Assembly: GCA_936440205.1 (NCBI GenBank)
Contig: OW387149.1
Coordinates: forward strand, 29,976,966-30,040,965
Length of the DNA stretch: 64,000 nucleotides
Origin: Lepidonotus clava
Taxonomy: Eukaryota > Annelida > Polychaeta > Phyllodocida > Polynoidae
Direction of reading: 5' to 3'
Of the stretch, positions 20,064-32,200 are shown in pieces. The notes under the pieces are model-generated. The model worked only from the letters and a program-made list of their open reading frames with translations. It was not told the DNA's origin and did not search any database. The position numbers and the translations under genes were made by a program. The first letter of the stretch is position 1. Every line of letters begins with the position of its first letter.

Positions 20064-23000
20064 ATGGATCGCGAGGAGGCTGTCGCGGATGCCCTGAATA
20101 CGATAAATTAGGCGAATTTACGTGGTATAGCTGAGCCACAGCAATGGCAGACTTTGGTCGGAGAGTACTTTCTCTTCGCCGACGGAGAGGAGGGGCAAGA
20201 CGATCCCCCCGATGAAGAAGAAGATGTTCAGGAGGATCTAGGGGAACTGGAGGATGCTGAGGACGATAAGGATGAGCCACTGGTCATCCCTGACCCCACG
20301 GACGACCTTCTACAGGCGGAGTGGGACGACTGCGAACGCTTCATGTGAGTTTTGAAAAAACTTTATAACGGCCTACATGCGGTCGGTTCCCGTATCTCTA
20401 AAACAAGTATGCAAAGTGCCTAAATCCCTTTCAATGTTGATGAAACTGCCTACGATTGTGCCCTAGTATGTATTCTAACTGCCTAACTAGTTTTTATCAA
20501 GTTTCAAAGTTGATTTCATGCCATAAACAGGGATGATCTGTCGGGGTTGTCCGGTGACCTACTTAATGGCGTCAGCTGATCCAGCCGGCCTGTAACGGTT
20601 ATCAATCATGTCTCATGCCATTGTGGCCCTCAGGAAGGTGAACTAAGTCTAATATCATGTATGTTGTTGTCTTTAGATGTTCCTGCAAGCACTACAAAGA
20701 CAAGGAGTGCAGTAAACAGTTCACGACGTCGGAGCTGGTCGCACGTCGGCAGGAGGTCTTTCAGCTGTCCTCAGGTAAGTTTTTCATGAGATACATGTTA
20801 AGCAAACCTGTCGCCGCGACCATGTAGCTATGCTGTTCTCGCTCAAAACTACCCCATAATCCATGACAACGTCTTGAAGTATAACAGACAACTATTAACA
20901 CTCAACCAGACCGTTTTTAAGGTAGTATTTAGGGCGTGTTAACCTAGTTCATGGGTCAATCCAGAAACCTCATTCCTTGAGTCACATGCATATCATGTAC
21001 AGATTGTTATTATCCTAATCTACTTTGTTTTCTAGGCGAGAAGGACATGTTGCTACTGGGCATCGTCAGTACCTGCACAGACAATAGCAGCAGGCTGTCC
21101 ACCTGGAAGAAGGGGATTCAGGGGAGAGGGGAGAGGCAGCACCAAAGAAGCCACTACCTCGTCGGTTCTCGGCCAGTCTGCAGGGACACTTTCAAGTTCA
21201 TGTACGCGTGAGTAGCTTTGATATTCAACTTCTTTGCTCAACTAAGGTCTACCTAGATATCCCTACTATCATTGTACTACTTGAGGTAAATTACAAGATG
21301 AACTGTAATGAATCATAACAGAATCTGATCATGGCACTTACCTTCACAAATCGTCCATATTAATATTACAATACTTACCTGTACTTGTTGCCTGTGTCCA
21401 ATAATTATTGGCCTAATGTAACTCTTACTTTGTGACCTTTCCAGCATCAGCCAGAACAAGCTGACGTCCATCATCAAGTGGTACAAGTACTAAGGGGTGG
21501 TGACCAGGCAAAGGAAGGCTGGCGGGCGACAGGCGACTGCAAGGATCCTCCAGCTGGAGGACATCAGGCGGGTCGTGGACTTCATCAACTCCTATGTCGA
21601 GACCAACGCCCTCGTCCTGCCTGGTCGTGTGTCTTCCCACAAACGGGATGACATCCTCCTCCTCCCCTCCTCTTCCACAAAGGCCGACATCTACAGGTTG
21701 TACAGCAACGCCATGGAGGAGGCTAACTTCAGGTGTGTGGCTGACTCAACCTTTAGAAACCTGTGGCTCCAACTCCTCCCTCGCATAGTGTGTTCCCGCC
21801 CTATGACTGACCTCTGCTGGGAATGCCAGCGCAACAACAGGGATATCTCTGCCTCTAGTAACCTACCTGACATTGTGAAACAGGCCAAGCTGAAAAAGCA
21901 ACAACTTCACCTGGAGGTGGTGGCTCGGGAGAGGGGCTTTTATCAGGACATGGTCAAGTCTGCAAAGGCTGCCTACAAGGAAGCAGAGTCCCCTCCCTTG
22001 GCCCCCACCCCCCTTGTTCTTCTGACACGAAGGTCCACATCAGTTTTGATTATGCCCAGCAGGTCCACCTTCCCTCCTTTCCTATACAGCCTGGCCCATT
22101 GTATTTCCTTGTCCCCCGCAAGGTCGGCATTTTCGGCTTCTGTGCCGAGGCTATCCCCCAACAGGTGAACTATTTGATCGACGAAAGCCATTGCGGTAGT
22201 AAGGGGTCAAATGCAGTTATTTCATACCTGCACCACTATTTTGAAATGTATTCCCTGGGGGAGAAGGCGGTGGACATGCACTGTGACAACTGTAGTGGTC
22301 AGAACAAGAACAAGTTTGTGCTAGCGTATCTTCTCTGGCGGGTCCTGACTGGCCGGCACCAGTCCATTTCCTTAAACTTTTTGATCACAGGGCACACCAA
22401 GTTTGCCCTGGACTGGTGCTTTGGTTTGCTTAAACAAAAGTTTCGTCGTGAGCCTGTCTCGAGCCTCACGGAGATGGAGGCGACTGTGGTGAAGAGTGCC
22501 CAAGAACGTGTCAACCTTGCCCAACTTGTGGGGGACGAGAATGGGATGGTGTTTGTCGAGTCGTATGACTGGCAATCTTTTTTGACCCCTTTCATCAAAC
22601 CAGTCAAGGGCATTAAGCAGTATCATCTCTTTGTATTCTCTGACCAGAACAAGGGCCACGTCACCTTCCGGCAGTATGCCGACTCGGCCCCCGAGACCTT
22701 CAAGATGCTGACTGTCGCCCCTGAAGCTGTCCCCCAGGAAGGCCCTCAGCCCACCGAATCCCCTGGCCTCCCGGCCAAAAGACAGTGGTATCTCTTCAAG
22801 AATATTCAGGATTTTTGTACTGAGGACACGAAGGACATCATGTGCCCTAAGCCCTCTGTACCAGAACCAGCACCCGGCCCAGGCCCCCGTGGCCGTACCT
22901 CCGCCGGAACCAGATGCGGAATCAGAGCCAGAGGCTGGCGAGGGGGATGGGCCAGGCAGGGGCAGGGGCAGGGGCAGGGGCAGGGGCAGGGGCAGGGGCA

Positions 23001-23239
23001 GGGACAGAGGCAGAGGTAGAGGCAGAGGCAGGGGCAGGGGCAGAGGCAGAGGCAGAGGACAGACTCCAGACACATCATCAGGATCGGAGGGGGAGGAGGA
23101 GGAGTTGGTCAGACAGCTGGAAAGGGAATCAAATTCTTCATCTGACTCAGAGGAGGAAGGCCCCCCACCCCCACCTAGGGGCAGGGGCCGTCCTAGTAAA
23201 CGTGCTAAACGTGGTCGTGGCAGGCCCAGGACCACCTGA
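20064..23239 (+). pseudogene. Spliced transposase candidate (DUF7869-like), inactivated
   Basis: Exons inferred from GT-AG sites and continuous reading: 20064-20344, 20677-20774, 21036-21207 and 21445-23239. Exon 1 is acidic (DDPPDEEEDVQEDLGE). Exon 2 encodes a Cys/His cluster (CSCKHYKDKECSKQF). Exon 4 carries HCDNCSGQNKNKF, then GHTKFALDWCFGLLKQ, the conserved pair typical of DUF7869-type proteins; their acidic residues could be DDE/D catalytic positions. The tail is Gly/Arg-rich with GRGRP AT-hook motifs. It is broken by in-frame stops at 20109 (TAG) and about 21491 (TAA) and by two apparent frame changes, near 22005 in a C-run and near 22885. It is therefore probably inactive. The family name is from memory of the motif, not from a search. 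Confidence 0.65.
22953..23062 (+). repeat. (GGCAGG)n minisatellite in the transposase tail
   Basis: About 18 hexamer units GGCAGG, with GACAGA and GTAGAG variants, encode Gly-Arg repeats in the frame that continues to the GRGRP motifs. It is prone to slippage, which may explain the nearby frame change. Confidence 0.85.
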
Positions 23240-23892
23240 GAACTATTAAGAATCTGTTTTGAACATTGTTAACTTATTTTTAGTTGTTAAGACTTTTTCT
23301 GATTTTAAGATTTTTACCTCGGTGGCTTTTCACTATTTTAACGCCCAAAGACATTCATGAACATTCCAAGAACTTTTATAGACACATTATGGATACCCAA
23401 GGTACTTAGGGTCATCACAGAGTCATTTTTAAGCAGCCAAGATGAGGTATTGTGATCCTTTATGCTTGCCGTTCTAGGTTAAGTTGTTGTTTCAGATCCG
23501 GATTTTTGTCACTTTTTGCAGCGCCGGCATGAATAAAAGTTTTGTATATAAACGCATGAATTACTGGTATTTGTTAGCTAGAATAGTGTAGAATGACTAT
23601 GTAAAGTTTCAGGACCAAGGATTGATTACAAGTGTACGTTGCTAGGGCTTTATCGGAGGACCGTGGTAGCGCGTGGTAAGAAAAACTTTGAACTCATTTA
23701 TCTCAGTTTCTTATACCCGCATAGGCGCGGTTCTTTTTATTTTCGTCGCAACTTATCTCAGGCCCTAGATATGGGACCTAGACATGCTATACCTCGTTTT
23801 AAAGCTAATAATTAGTATTTTCTGATGGTATACCTAACTAAAAATCTTCCCCGTGCGACATCCGACTCAATTCGCCAAAACAAGTCACATAT

Positions 23893-25889
23893 GTGCTTTC
23901 CCTTTCTTAAAGGCCATAGGGTGATTAATGATACAAATTTGAATCTATTTCTCTTAAACTATTTTTAACATATGGGATCCAAGAAGCATGGTTAGGTAAA
24001 TGTTCTTATATTTGAAATGTGTTTAACCCTTTACATCCTAGAATGATACATACACATGTAAAGAACCATACATACATCATGTGCGTGGACCAAGGAATGT
24101 CCACAAAACCTCACAAGAGGTTTTCAACAGCCATAATGAGAGAGTTTTATTCAAAAGAAGTTTGATGAAAGTTCTCCATACAAAAATCATACAATAGTCA
24201 TACATAATATATGTATATCCATCTGGATTTTTTAATTTGTGTTAAACAGATATTTAATCAGTTTGTAATTAGAAAACTTAAAAACAGTCAAGTGTAGAAA
24301 AATCTGTGGACTTTCAGAAGACTTTAAACTTTTCAGGGGTGTGGAATTTTTGTGATTAAACTGTGGTCAGCAGTCCCAGCAGGCTGGAATGAAAATAGTC
24401 CATTCATTATGAAGGAATTAACACATGTGAAGAGGGCAAGAACTAACATGTCAGCATGATAGGTAGAACTAGGCCAGTATGCTTAAGGGAGAAGGCCGCC
24501 TTAGGTAAACACACAAACATTGGTTACACTCTGAAGTGCAGGGAAGAGACAGTCCTAGAGATATAGAAATGTCACTTTTTCAGTCTGTCCATGTATTTGT
24601 AAACTTGTACATCCTCTGAAAACTAGTTTTTAAACCTACATAGTAATACAGCTGTTTTCCCCAATAGCTTAGAAGGTAGAGAAGGCTACATAACTCTTTG
24701 ACTGTTTTGGAAGGATGTTTAGTAGTGACATAACTGAGACCATCTAGTTGCACCTAATTATACCTACAACGGAAAGCTTATTTACAGAAATTTAAATATG
24801 ATAGAAATGTGCATTGTCACATAAGAATAAATACTACCATAGGCCCTGGTCTGTCTTATCTTATTATTTTTAAGTTGGTTTGATCGTTTGAACGATGCAC
24901 CTCTTCTGCATTTTATTGTTTTACTGTTCTAAGAAATAACTTATATTTAGTTTAATGCTGTCTAGAAACCAGTGAACAAGGATTTTATGCATGATATTAC
25001 ACCTGTTGTGAGATTTAAGTATATGTGGTGCCCGTCACAAAATGGTAGGGCTTTGTCTAACTTGAGCCAAGTACCATCACAGTGAACCTATAGGCTGGGC
25101 ACCATTATGTAGCATGATGAAAAATACTCTGGAAAAAGAATGTAAAATATGACAAAATAAAAAGCCATATGTAGTGGTTTTGACTGAACAGTGCAGGAAA
25201 GAAACTTTTATTAGTATTCTCGTGAGTTCTCTATACTTCTTAAACAAGACCTGCTGTCAGTCCCTATAGCTAGGTTCAACAAATTGGGAACTAAAAGGTA
25301 CTTTTTCTGATAGCAAAACACGAAACATATAGTAGCATGTTAGGTTTAGAATCAAATTTTACAAAAAGGGTATCATGAGGAAGCCCACAAAATTCTCTAC
25401 CTCATGGTTTGTATTGTCATGGAAGTTATAGAGTATCTTAGCCCCATATGAAGTAAAAAGAAAATCTGGATAAAACATCAAAACTTTGTGATGTTTCTGT
25501 TCTGTCCCTGTCATAATTGTCATTTTTTCCATCTTTAATAAACAAGTACCTGATACAGTTTCTAGTATTGTCTCTCTTTTCTTGCTGCACCTTTTATAGT
25601 CAATTTATTAAGATTCATACAGAAATTATGATGATTATTAATAAAGAGTCCTGGATAATGTTTATGGAATGTATCCCACAGATTTATAACACCTTTATTA
25701 AAATCAATGTGTTGAAAAGGACTGAATTTTTGGGCTTTAGATGGGGGTATTTCCTATCATCCTGATAATTTGACCAAAACAACTTTTAATTTTATTGTCT
25801 GTCCTTTGATATAAGGACTATAATTTACTTTGAAAACTGTTAGGTTTAAAAAAATGTATTGATTTCATTCAAGATGGCCTCGAATGCAG
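23893..25889. other. AT-rich intergenic sequence, nothing recognised
   Basis: About 2 kb with no supported gene, no splice-flanked coding segment and no clear repeat ends. The short open frame at 25517-25765 is AT-rich and shows no family motif. Confidence 0.5.
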
Positions 25890-26058
25890 CTAGGGGAACT
25901 TCCATTTATTACATATGCGCATTTTCAAATATCTCAGACCCCCAACCCCCCTTGAGCAAAAATACACATTAGCTTTGTACTAGAATGAACCCGCATTTTA
26001 AAAATTTCAGACACCCCCTCCCTCCTTGATGTGTACATACTTAATGGAAGGCCCCTAG
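25890..26058. mobile_element. MITE, about 170 bp, CTAGGGG ends
   Basis: The left end, CTAGGGGAACTTCCATT, and the right end, read inward as CTAGGGGCCTTCCATTAAG, are inverted repeats. The body contains C-rich runs such as CAGACCCCCAACCCCC. A second copy lies at 54261-54440. A 2-bp TA target duplication is likely. The copy lies just upstream of the mannanase-like gene. Confidence 0.65.
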
Positions 26059-26160
26059 TCCAAAGTTTCCAATTTGCCACTCCAATCTATAGTGTGTTTT
26101 ACTTTTTAATCTAACAAGTAACATTTGCTCAAGGTGATTTGGTTTTCCCAACCAAGCATT

Positions 26161-26200
26161 TATATAATGTATTTCCCTTGATACTGAACACGTCTGTCAG
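26161..26200 (+). promoter_or_regulatory. Putative core promoter of the mannanase-like gene
   Basis: TATATAA at 26161-26167 is followed about 30 bp later by TCAG (about 26197-26200), an initiator-like site. The predicted start codon is 42 bp further on. The assignment rests on motif and spacing only. Confidence 0.4.
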
Positions 26201-26241
26201 CTTACAAAATATTCAATTCCACTTTGAGTTTTAGGTTCAAA

Positions 26242-29200
26242 ATGGAACTACAAATTGTGTTCCTTGTGCTCGTACCCTATGTTAATGGACTTGCAATATC
26301 TAATGGAAACTTCTACCAAGGTGGAACTAAAGTATTCCTCTCAGGAATGAATCTGGCCTATGCCTGGTATGGCCGTGACTTTGGAGAAAACAACTACCAT
26401 ACAACCACAAAGACTTCATTGCTCAACTACCTTGATGCTGTCAAAAACAGTGGAGGAAACTCTGTTAGTACGTAACTATATTCTATTATTATGAATGCTT
26501 GTTGTTGCTATGGGTATTTACGTATTAACTGGGGAACTGTTCTTACTTCTTGTTTTAATCGACTTAGTTAAACTTCCTTTATCCTTGCTAGCCAAGTGGT
26601 AGATTGATCCGTGAGATGGACGGTCGTATCCATGACACAGACAACACTTGGTTGAGAGTCAAGTTTATTAGTGGATATATCAATCACATGCAATTGCCAG
26701 TGTAGTTATAGCCTGTATTTTATAGGCATTTTTGCTAACTACCTTTGTGCAATTATACATTCTCACTCTGTCAGCTGTAAGCATTCTTACTCTGTAATTA
26801 AATTACAGAGTAAGAATATTATTAATATAAGATATTGGACAAAAAAGACACAGTCTAAGAAGGGTATCAGTCCAAGGTGACAGGGTAAAATAATCGAGTA
26901 AAAGCAATAACAAACAAATCAAATTCTGATTTTGTTTGTAATTGGTCTTACTATATTATTTTACAACTTCACTCTGGCAGTGAGCATGTTTAATCTGTCA
27001 GTTAGTAGTTTTACCCTGTAATTAAATAGTTTACTCAATAATCAAACTCTAAACTACATCAGGAATTCTTATTCTGACTGATACCCTTCTAAGTATGTGA
27101 TTTTTTTTGTCCAATAACTTACTTTCCCAGCAGGTATTTTTCTCTGTCAGAACTGCTGTAGTCATGCATCCATAATTTACAAAAATCAATCCACCAACCT
27201 GTTGTGTCAAAATGAATACATAAGATTAAAGAAAGGTGGTCAACAAAATGATGTAGCAAAATAGCAATGACTTTGTGACGTTCTCCGGTAAGTCGGGGTT
27301 GCCGATTCTTACAGCAGAGGAACGTGGGGATTGTTCGGGTCTCGGGGCGGACGGGGAATCCGGGCCAAGAACCGAGATGTGTTTTTAGAGTCGTGCCTCG
27401 CGCACGAGGGGGGTTGAGCGAATCGGTCGGGAATCGGTGCTCGATGTCAAACGGAGGACTGCGGGGAAGGGAAATTGTGGTAGGAGTACGGGTCGGCCGG
27501 GGTTCGTCTCGCTCTATCTCCCAGACCAGCATTCACCCCTACCGGGCGGTCCACCCCTCGTTCCCGCTCCGCGGGGCCGTCGGGCCGACGGTCGCCTATT
27601 GTTTGGTAGCGTGGGGCCGAGCCTGCCGCGCCCTAGTCCCCGCGGACTTCATACCTTCGTTCCGCCCTTCGTGCCTTCGTGCCATGCTGCGCCTATGCTC
27701 TCGGAACGGTTTCGGGCCTTCGTGCCCTACTTCGGTCCTCCGTTCCTCGTTCTCGTTCCTCGGGCCGTCGGGCCCCTACCCTAAATTTCTCCTATTTATC
27801 TCGAACTTCGACTGTTTTATCCTAACTTCTGGTTAATTGCTCGGATCGGCTCATCTTAGCGGTTGTTTCAGGAAAGAAGACACGTCTGGACACAAGGAGA
27901 ACTGTTAAAGAACTCTGTTTATTCGGGCCTCACCGCCCCTTTATATACCCTAGAGGTCAGCCCTGATTGGCTGCTTTCAGTCACGTGATCTACAACTGAC
28001 GTCACTTCCGGTTTACATTCTCGTTTCCGGTTTACATATCACTTCCGGTTTACATCTTTCCGGGTCTCGTTCCTTTACATATTCGTTCCTTTACACTTTC
28101 GTTCCTTTACATATTCGTGCCTCTTTTTCGGGCTTTTTACACTTTCGTTCCTTTTACACATTTCGTTCTTTTACACTTTCGTTCCTTTTACGATCATATA
28201 TACCTTTTATAATATTACCTTATTTTCTCTTATTTTGATCTCTACATATTTGGATGAATAGGCATTCATCACACCCTCCCGCACCTTCTTGAAAGGTGGG
28301 AAAACACGTCTTACAAAATTTCAAAGCAGTTCATACAGCAACGACAACAGGATATACTTTAAAACCAGAAACATTTTAGACTTCGTTCTTCGTTTTTCGT
28401 TTTTTCTCGCTTTTCGGTAAAGTTCATATAATTCGTCTTTACATATCCTAGTCTCTTATATACTTTTTTTTTTATCTTCGTCATAGTTCTTATCCTGGGT
28501 CTATTTAGGACCCGTACTGCGCCTTTTCCCGTCTTAGGATGAGCGAGCCGGTCGTGGCTCTCCCACCCGGGACTGGGGGTCGGTCGTGACCCCGTCGCCC
28601 CCGCTCCTTTCCTCTGGGCTCTATGTACTTAGCCCCTCGGCGTTTTTCCTCGCTTTTTACCCTCGTTAGGACAGAGGGACCGGTCGTGGTCCTCCTGCCC
28701 GGGGCCATGGGTCGGTCGTGACCCGCAATGCCCCCGTTCCATTCGTTTTTCCGTCGTCCAGACGTTTTCCCCTAGTTCGGGCGGAGAATCGGTCGTGATT
28801 CTCCCACCCAGAGGCAAGGGTCGGTCGTGACCCTTAGTCCTCTCGACCTTTGGTCTGTTTTTCGTCGTCCAGACGTCCTCCGTTGTTTTTGGGCAGAGAA
28901 TCGGTCGCGATTCTCCTACCCGGTCGGTCGTGACCCCTCGTTCTTCCGTTTTATCACTCTTCTCTGCGTTCTTTTTAGGTGATGATGATTTGAAGATGAA
29001 GTTTTGTAGAAAGACTGAAGATTTCTTTGCAGAAGGAATGTTGTAGAAAGAATGTTCTTTTCTAGACTTCGCGCCCTCGGTCGCCTTGGCATTCGGAGCC
29101 TCCCAATGACTTTTCACGTTTGGCAAGGACAACATGTTCGAGCCAGAGGACGAGGTACCCAGCGGTCCAAAGAATAAAATGGCATTGGATGTGGAGAGGA

Positions 29201-32200
29201 ACTTAGTTCAACCGTTAAAGTTCCAAGTGGAAGCTTCAGCAGATGGCGTCGCGGGGTTCGTGCTATCAGTCACAGTGAAACTCTGGATGGAGTTCGGGTG
29301 AAGGTAAGTTTGTGAAGACTGGAATTATTAATTGTTGATGAGGTGTCCGTTTTCCGTACAGGAACTGAAGTTTGACTTTCTGGCACATGTCCTCGTGGTT
29401 AACCCAGCACCAAGACGTTCGGCTCTCGACCACGCCGACACACTCAAAGACTTTAGAGGCAAAGGAAGATATCGGAGAGAGAGAGTTCAAATGTAGTTAA
29501 TAGGGTATTTTCGTCACCGTTCCGGGCCCAAGTGGCATGACAACAACCGGAACGGAGACCCGATGAGAAGACAATTTTCTTTTTGATGTGGTTTCTTTGA
29601 TGACAGGAGCCGGCGCCTCTCATCCCTCCCCCCCCCCCCCGTGAGCAACGGTAGGAAGACAATCCTTCTTGGGGCGAGAGGGAGGCTCCTTCGTTCTACT
29701 GATGAGATGATTTTCTAAGAAGAGGATTCCCACTCCGGGCACTCGGGCCCTCGTTCGTCTTTCGGGCTCTCGGGCCCCGCTCTGCTTACTAAGTTTTTCT
29801 TCCTCCCGAAGGACCGTGTTCGTTGACGATTTTCGTGAGATTGTAATACCAACAAATAGTTCGTAATAAAGGTAAGTTTAAGATCCGGTCCGGTTTGATT
29901 CTGGGGTAAGGCCACAGTCTTCATAAGCGCCATGCCAATTTACATGAAGCCATTCTGAGCGCCTTGACACGCGCCGTCGGTAAGTTGAAGATATTAGTGA
30001 GAAAGGAAAAGGAGAAGTTGTAGAAAGGGAAGATGGAGGACATCAACTGGGATCTGCACCCGACGTCAACTTTTGAGATCCGGAACGGGCCCATCTCAGC
30101 CAGCTTCAGGAGACTGGATCTAGAGAGAACTCATCCAACGTCGAACTCCAAGTCAGGGATGAAGGATCGCTTTCCGTCGTTCTTTGCAGACCTCTTGAGT
30201 CGTCTATCGAGGCATCCGAGGCCGACGTTCCAAGCACCACCTCCCTATATGTTTCAAAGACTATTTTGTTCCGTTCGTCGGGAAGAAGACATCAGGAAGT
30301 ATGACATGGAAGCAGTCACTGTCGTTACTGCGGGTAAGATATTAATGTATAACTTAGTAAGTCTATTAACTTCGCTTTGTTTATGTATTATTTTAGTGGG
30401 GCATGAGCGAGGGCCTTTCAGCTACCGTCCCTGCCCGCCCCCGGTCCTCCGGGAGACATCTACCATTCGCCGTAGTCCTTTCACGACTCGCTGCATCGGT
30501 CTTGGCATGCTAAAACCAGCATCCAGGTGGAGAAGTTTCACTCTACCGCTCTCCGTATGCGGCAAGAGGCTGAAGGCAAGGAAACACAGAATGTGGTGGT
30601 ATAACGAATCCGGGCCCATCCGGTCCAACATTCTGGGTGATCCATCCAAGATCTAGAAGCCCTAGAAGTCCAGACGAGCCGTGGAAAGTTCGTTTTTAGG
30701 TGCCGCTAGAGGACAGAGGTCGTTTTTCACTCGCCTCCAGATCCCTCAAGGCAGCACGGGAGAAGGGTTCCAGTCTTGGCCCGTGCCAGCCTTTCCTCCA
30801 GCGGCGAGTCGCCGGTCCACCGGTACCCTATTTACCCCGGCACGACCGTCGACTCAAGAATTACACAATACTGTTCGTTCGTTCTGAGTTCTTTTCCTCG
30901 ATTCCACCTCCTTGTTTTACTCTCACTCCTCTTGGTCACTCGGACGGGTGCCGGGTGTCCGTCCGACCCCCCGACCAAGTGACTCTCGCTCCGATGTTCC
31001 GTCACTATCGCTATATCCGTATCCATGGATTGAGCAGCCGGTATTGTCAGTCTATGCATCATAACTCGTGGTTGTAGTGCTCGTCCATCCTTGTCCTCGT
31101 CCTTAAGTGGGGTGTCCGGTCCCGGCGGCGATTTCATCCTCTCCGGTGACGGCGGTCCCGGGGTCTCCTCCGATGCCTGCGACCCAAAGAACGAGCTTCC
31201 CAGACTGGCTCAGGTCAAATTGTCTACAGCCGCTCGTGTTTCCGGCTTCTTGAACGCCTCTCTACTGGCCGTTGCCTGTCTCCTGGCTTCTCGTTCTTCT
31301 GCCAATTCCTTCATCATCTCCTCCAATTTACCGTTTAAGGCCGTGATTTGTGTATTGGCGTCCTCCTCGGGTTTCACTGCCCGCAGGAGGCGGCGTGAGT
31401 ATCGCTCCTGTATCTCTACCACCTCCACCGCCTCCTCCAACGTCTTGCATCCCTTCTCTGCACACTTCAGCTGAAGGTCTTCCCCAACTATTTACCCCGG
31501 CACGACCGTCGACTCAAGAATTACACAATACTGTTCGTTCGTTCTGAGTTCTTTTCCTCGATTCCACCTCCTTGTTTTACTCTCACTCCTCTTGGTCACT
31601 CGGACGGGTGCCGGGTGTCCGTCCGACCCCCCGACCAAGTGACTCTCGCTCCGATGTTCCGTCACTATCCTTTTTCTCTCGTTCTCCGGGCCGCCCGGCC
31701 CGCTATCTGTCCGATTTCCGCGACCGGACGGTCCTACTCAACTTGCTTGGTCCCAACCAACGCAACGGGGCTCCTAGGAAGAAGCGAAACAGCTACACAC
31801 TTGTTTTTCCTCTGAGCACCTCCTCCCGTTCCGTATTGCCCCGCAGGCTTGGTAAGTTCGTTCCAGACATGGACCTTCCAGCTCGCTGATTACGATCAAC
31901 ACCTCCTAACACATGCGGTTTCGTTCAATTCCGCAAGAAGAAGATTCCCATGAAGAAACTACCTAATTAGTAAGAATACTTGAGATGAGAATATTCGAGC
32001 CCGCCAGTCCGTTCCCGATGTTTTAAAGCAAAGTTTCGGGCTCGTCCAGCGGTCTCCAGGAAAGTTTTTGTCCGGGCTTCGGACTCCTGTGCGGCTCAGG
32101 TACCTCCGCCTCGACCCGGTCCTTTCCCTGGGGGTTTAACACTATGGGTGAGGAGCCAACGCCCCGTAATCCCTCCCCACCCGACTCGCGACGCGCCATT

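Larger units (their letters stand above)
19439..23888 (+). mobile_element. DNA transposon, 4.45 kb, DUF7869-like transposase candidate, decayed
   Basis: The terminal inverted repeats are about 35 bp: both begin GTGAC, then CC or TT, then GTTTTGGCGAA, and end GATGTCGCA, with about four mismatches by eye. A direct ATAT flanks both ends (19435-19438 and 23889-23892), giving a 4-bp target duplication; because the sequence is palindromic, a 2-bp TA reading is also possible. One spliced gene lies inside on +. Upstream of it are several CCAAT-type boxes and a CACGTG. Superfamily assignment is uncertain. Confidence 0.8.

Noticed and set aside
22372-23235. Minus-strand frame of 287 residues with Leu/Pro repeats
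   Set aside because: It is the reverse reading of the GGCAGG repeat and of the transposase exon.
26641-26673. Exon 2 of the mannanase-like gene right after exon 1
   Set aside because: The segment after the nearby AG at 26590 is a repeat also present at 47020. Phase and homology instead place exon 2 at 39901.
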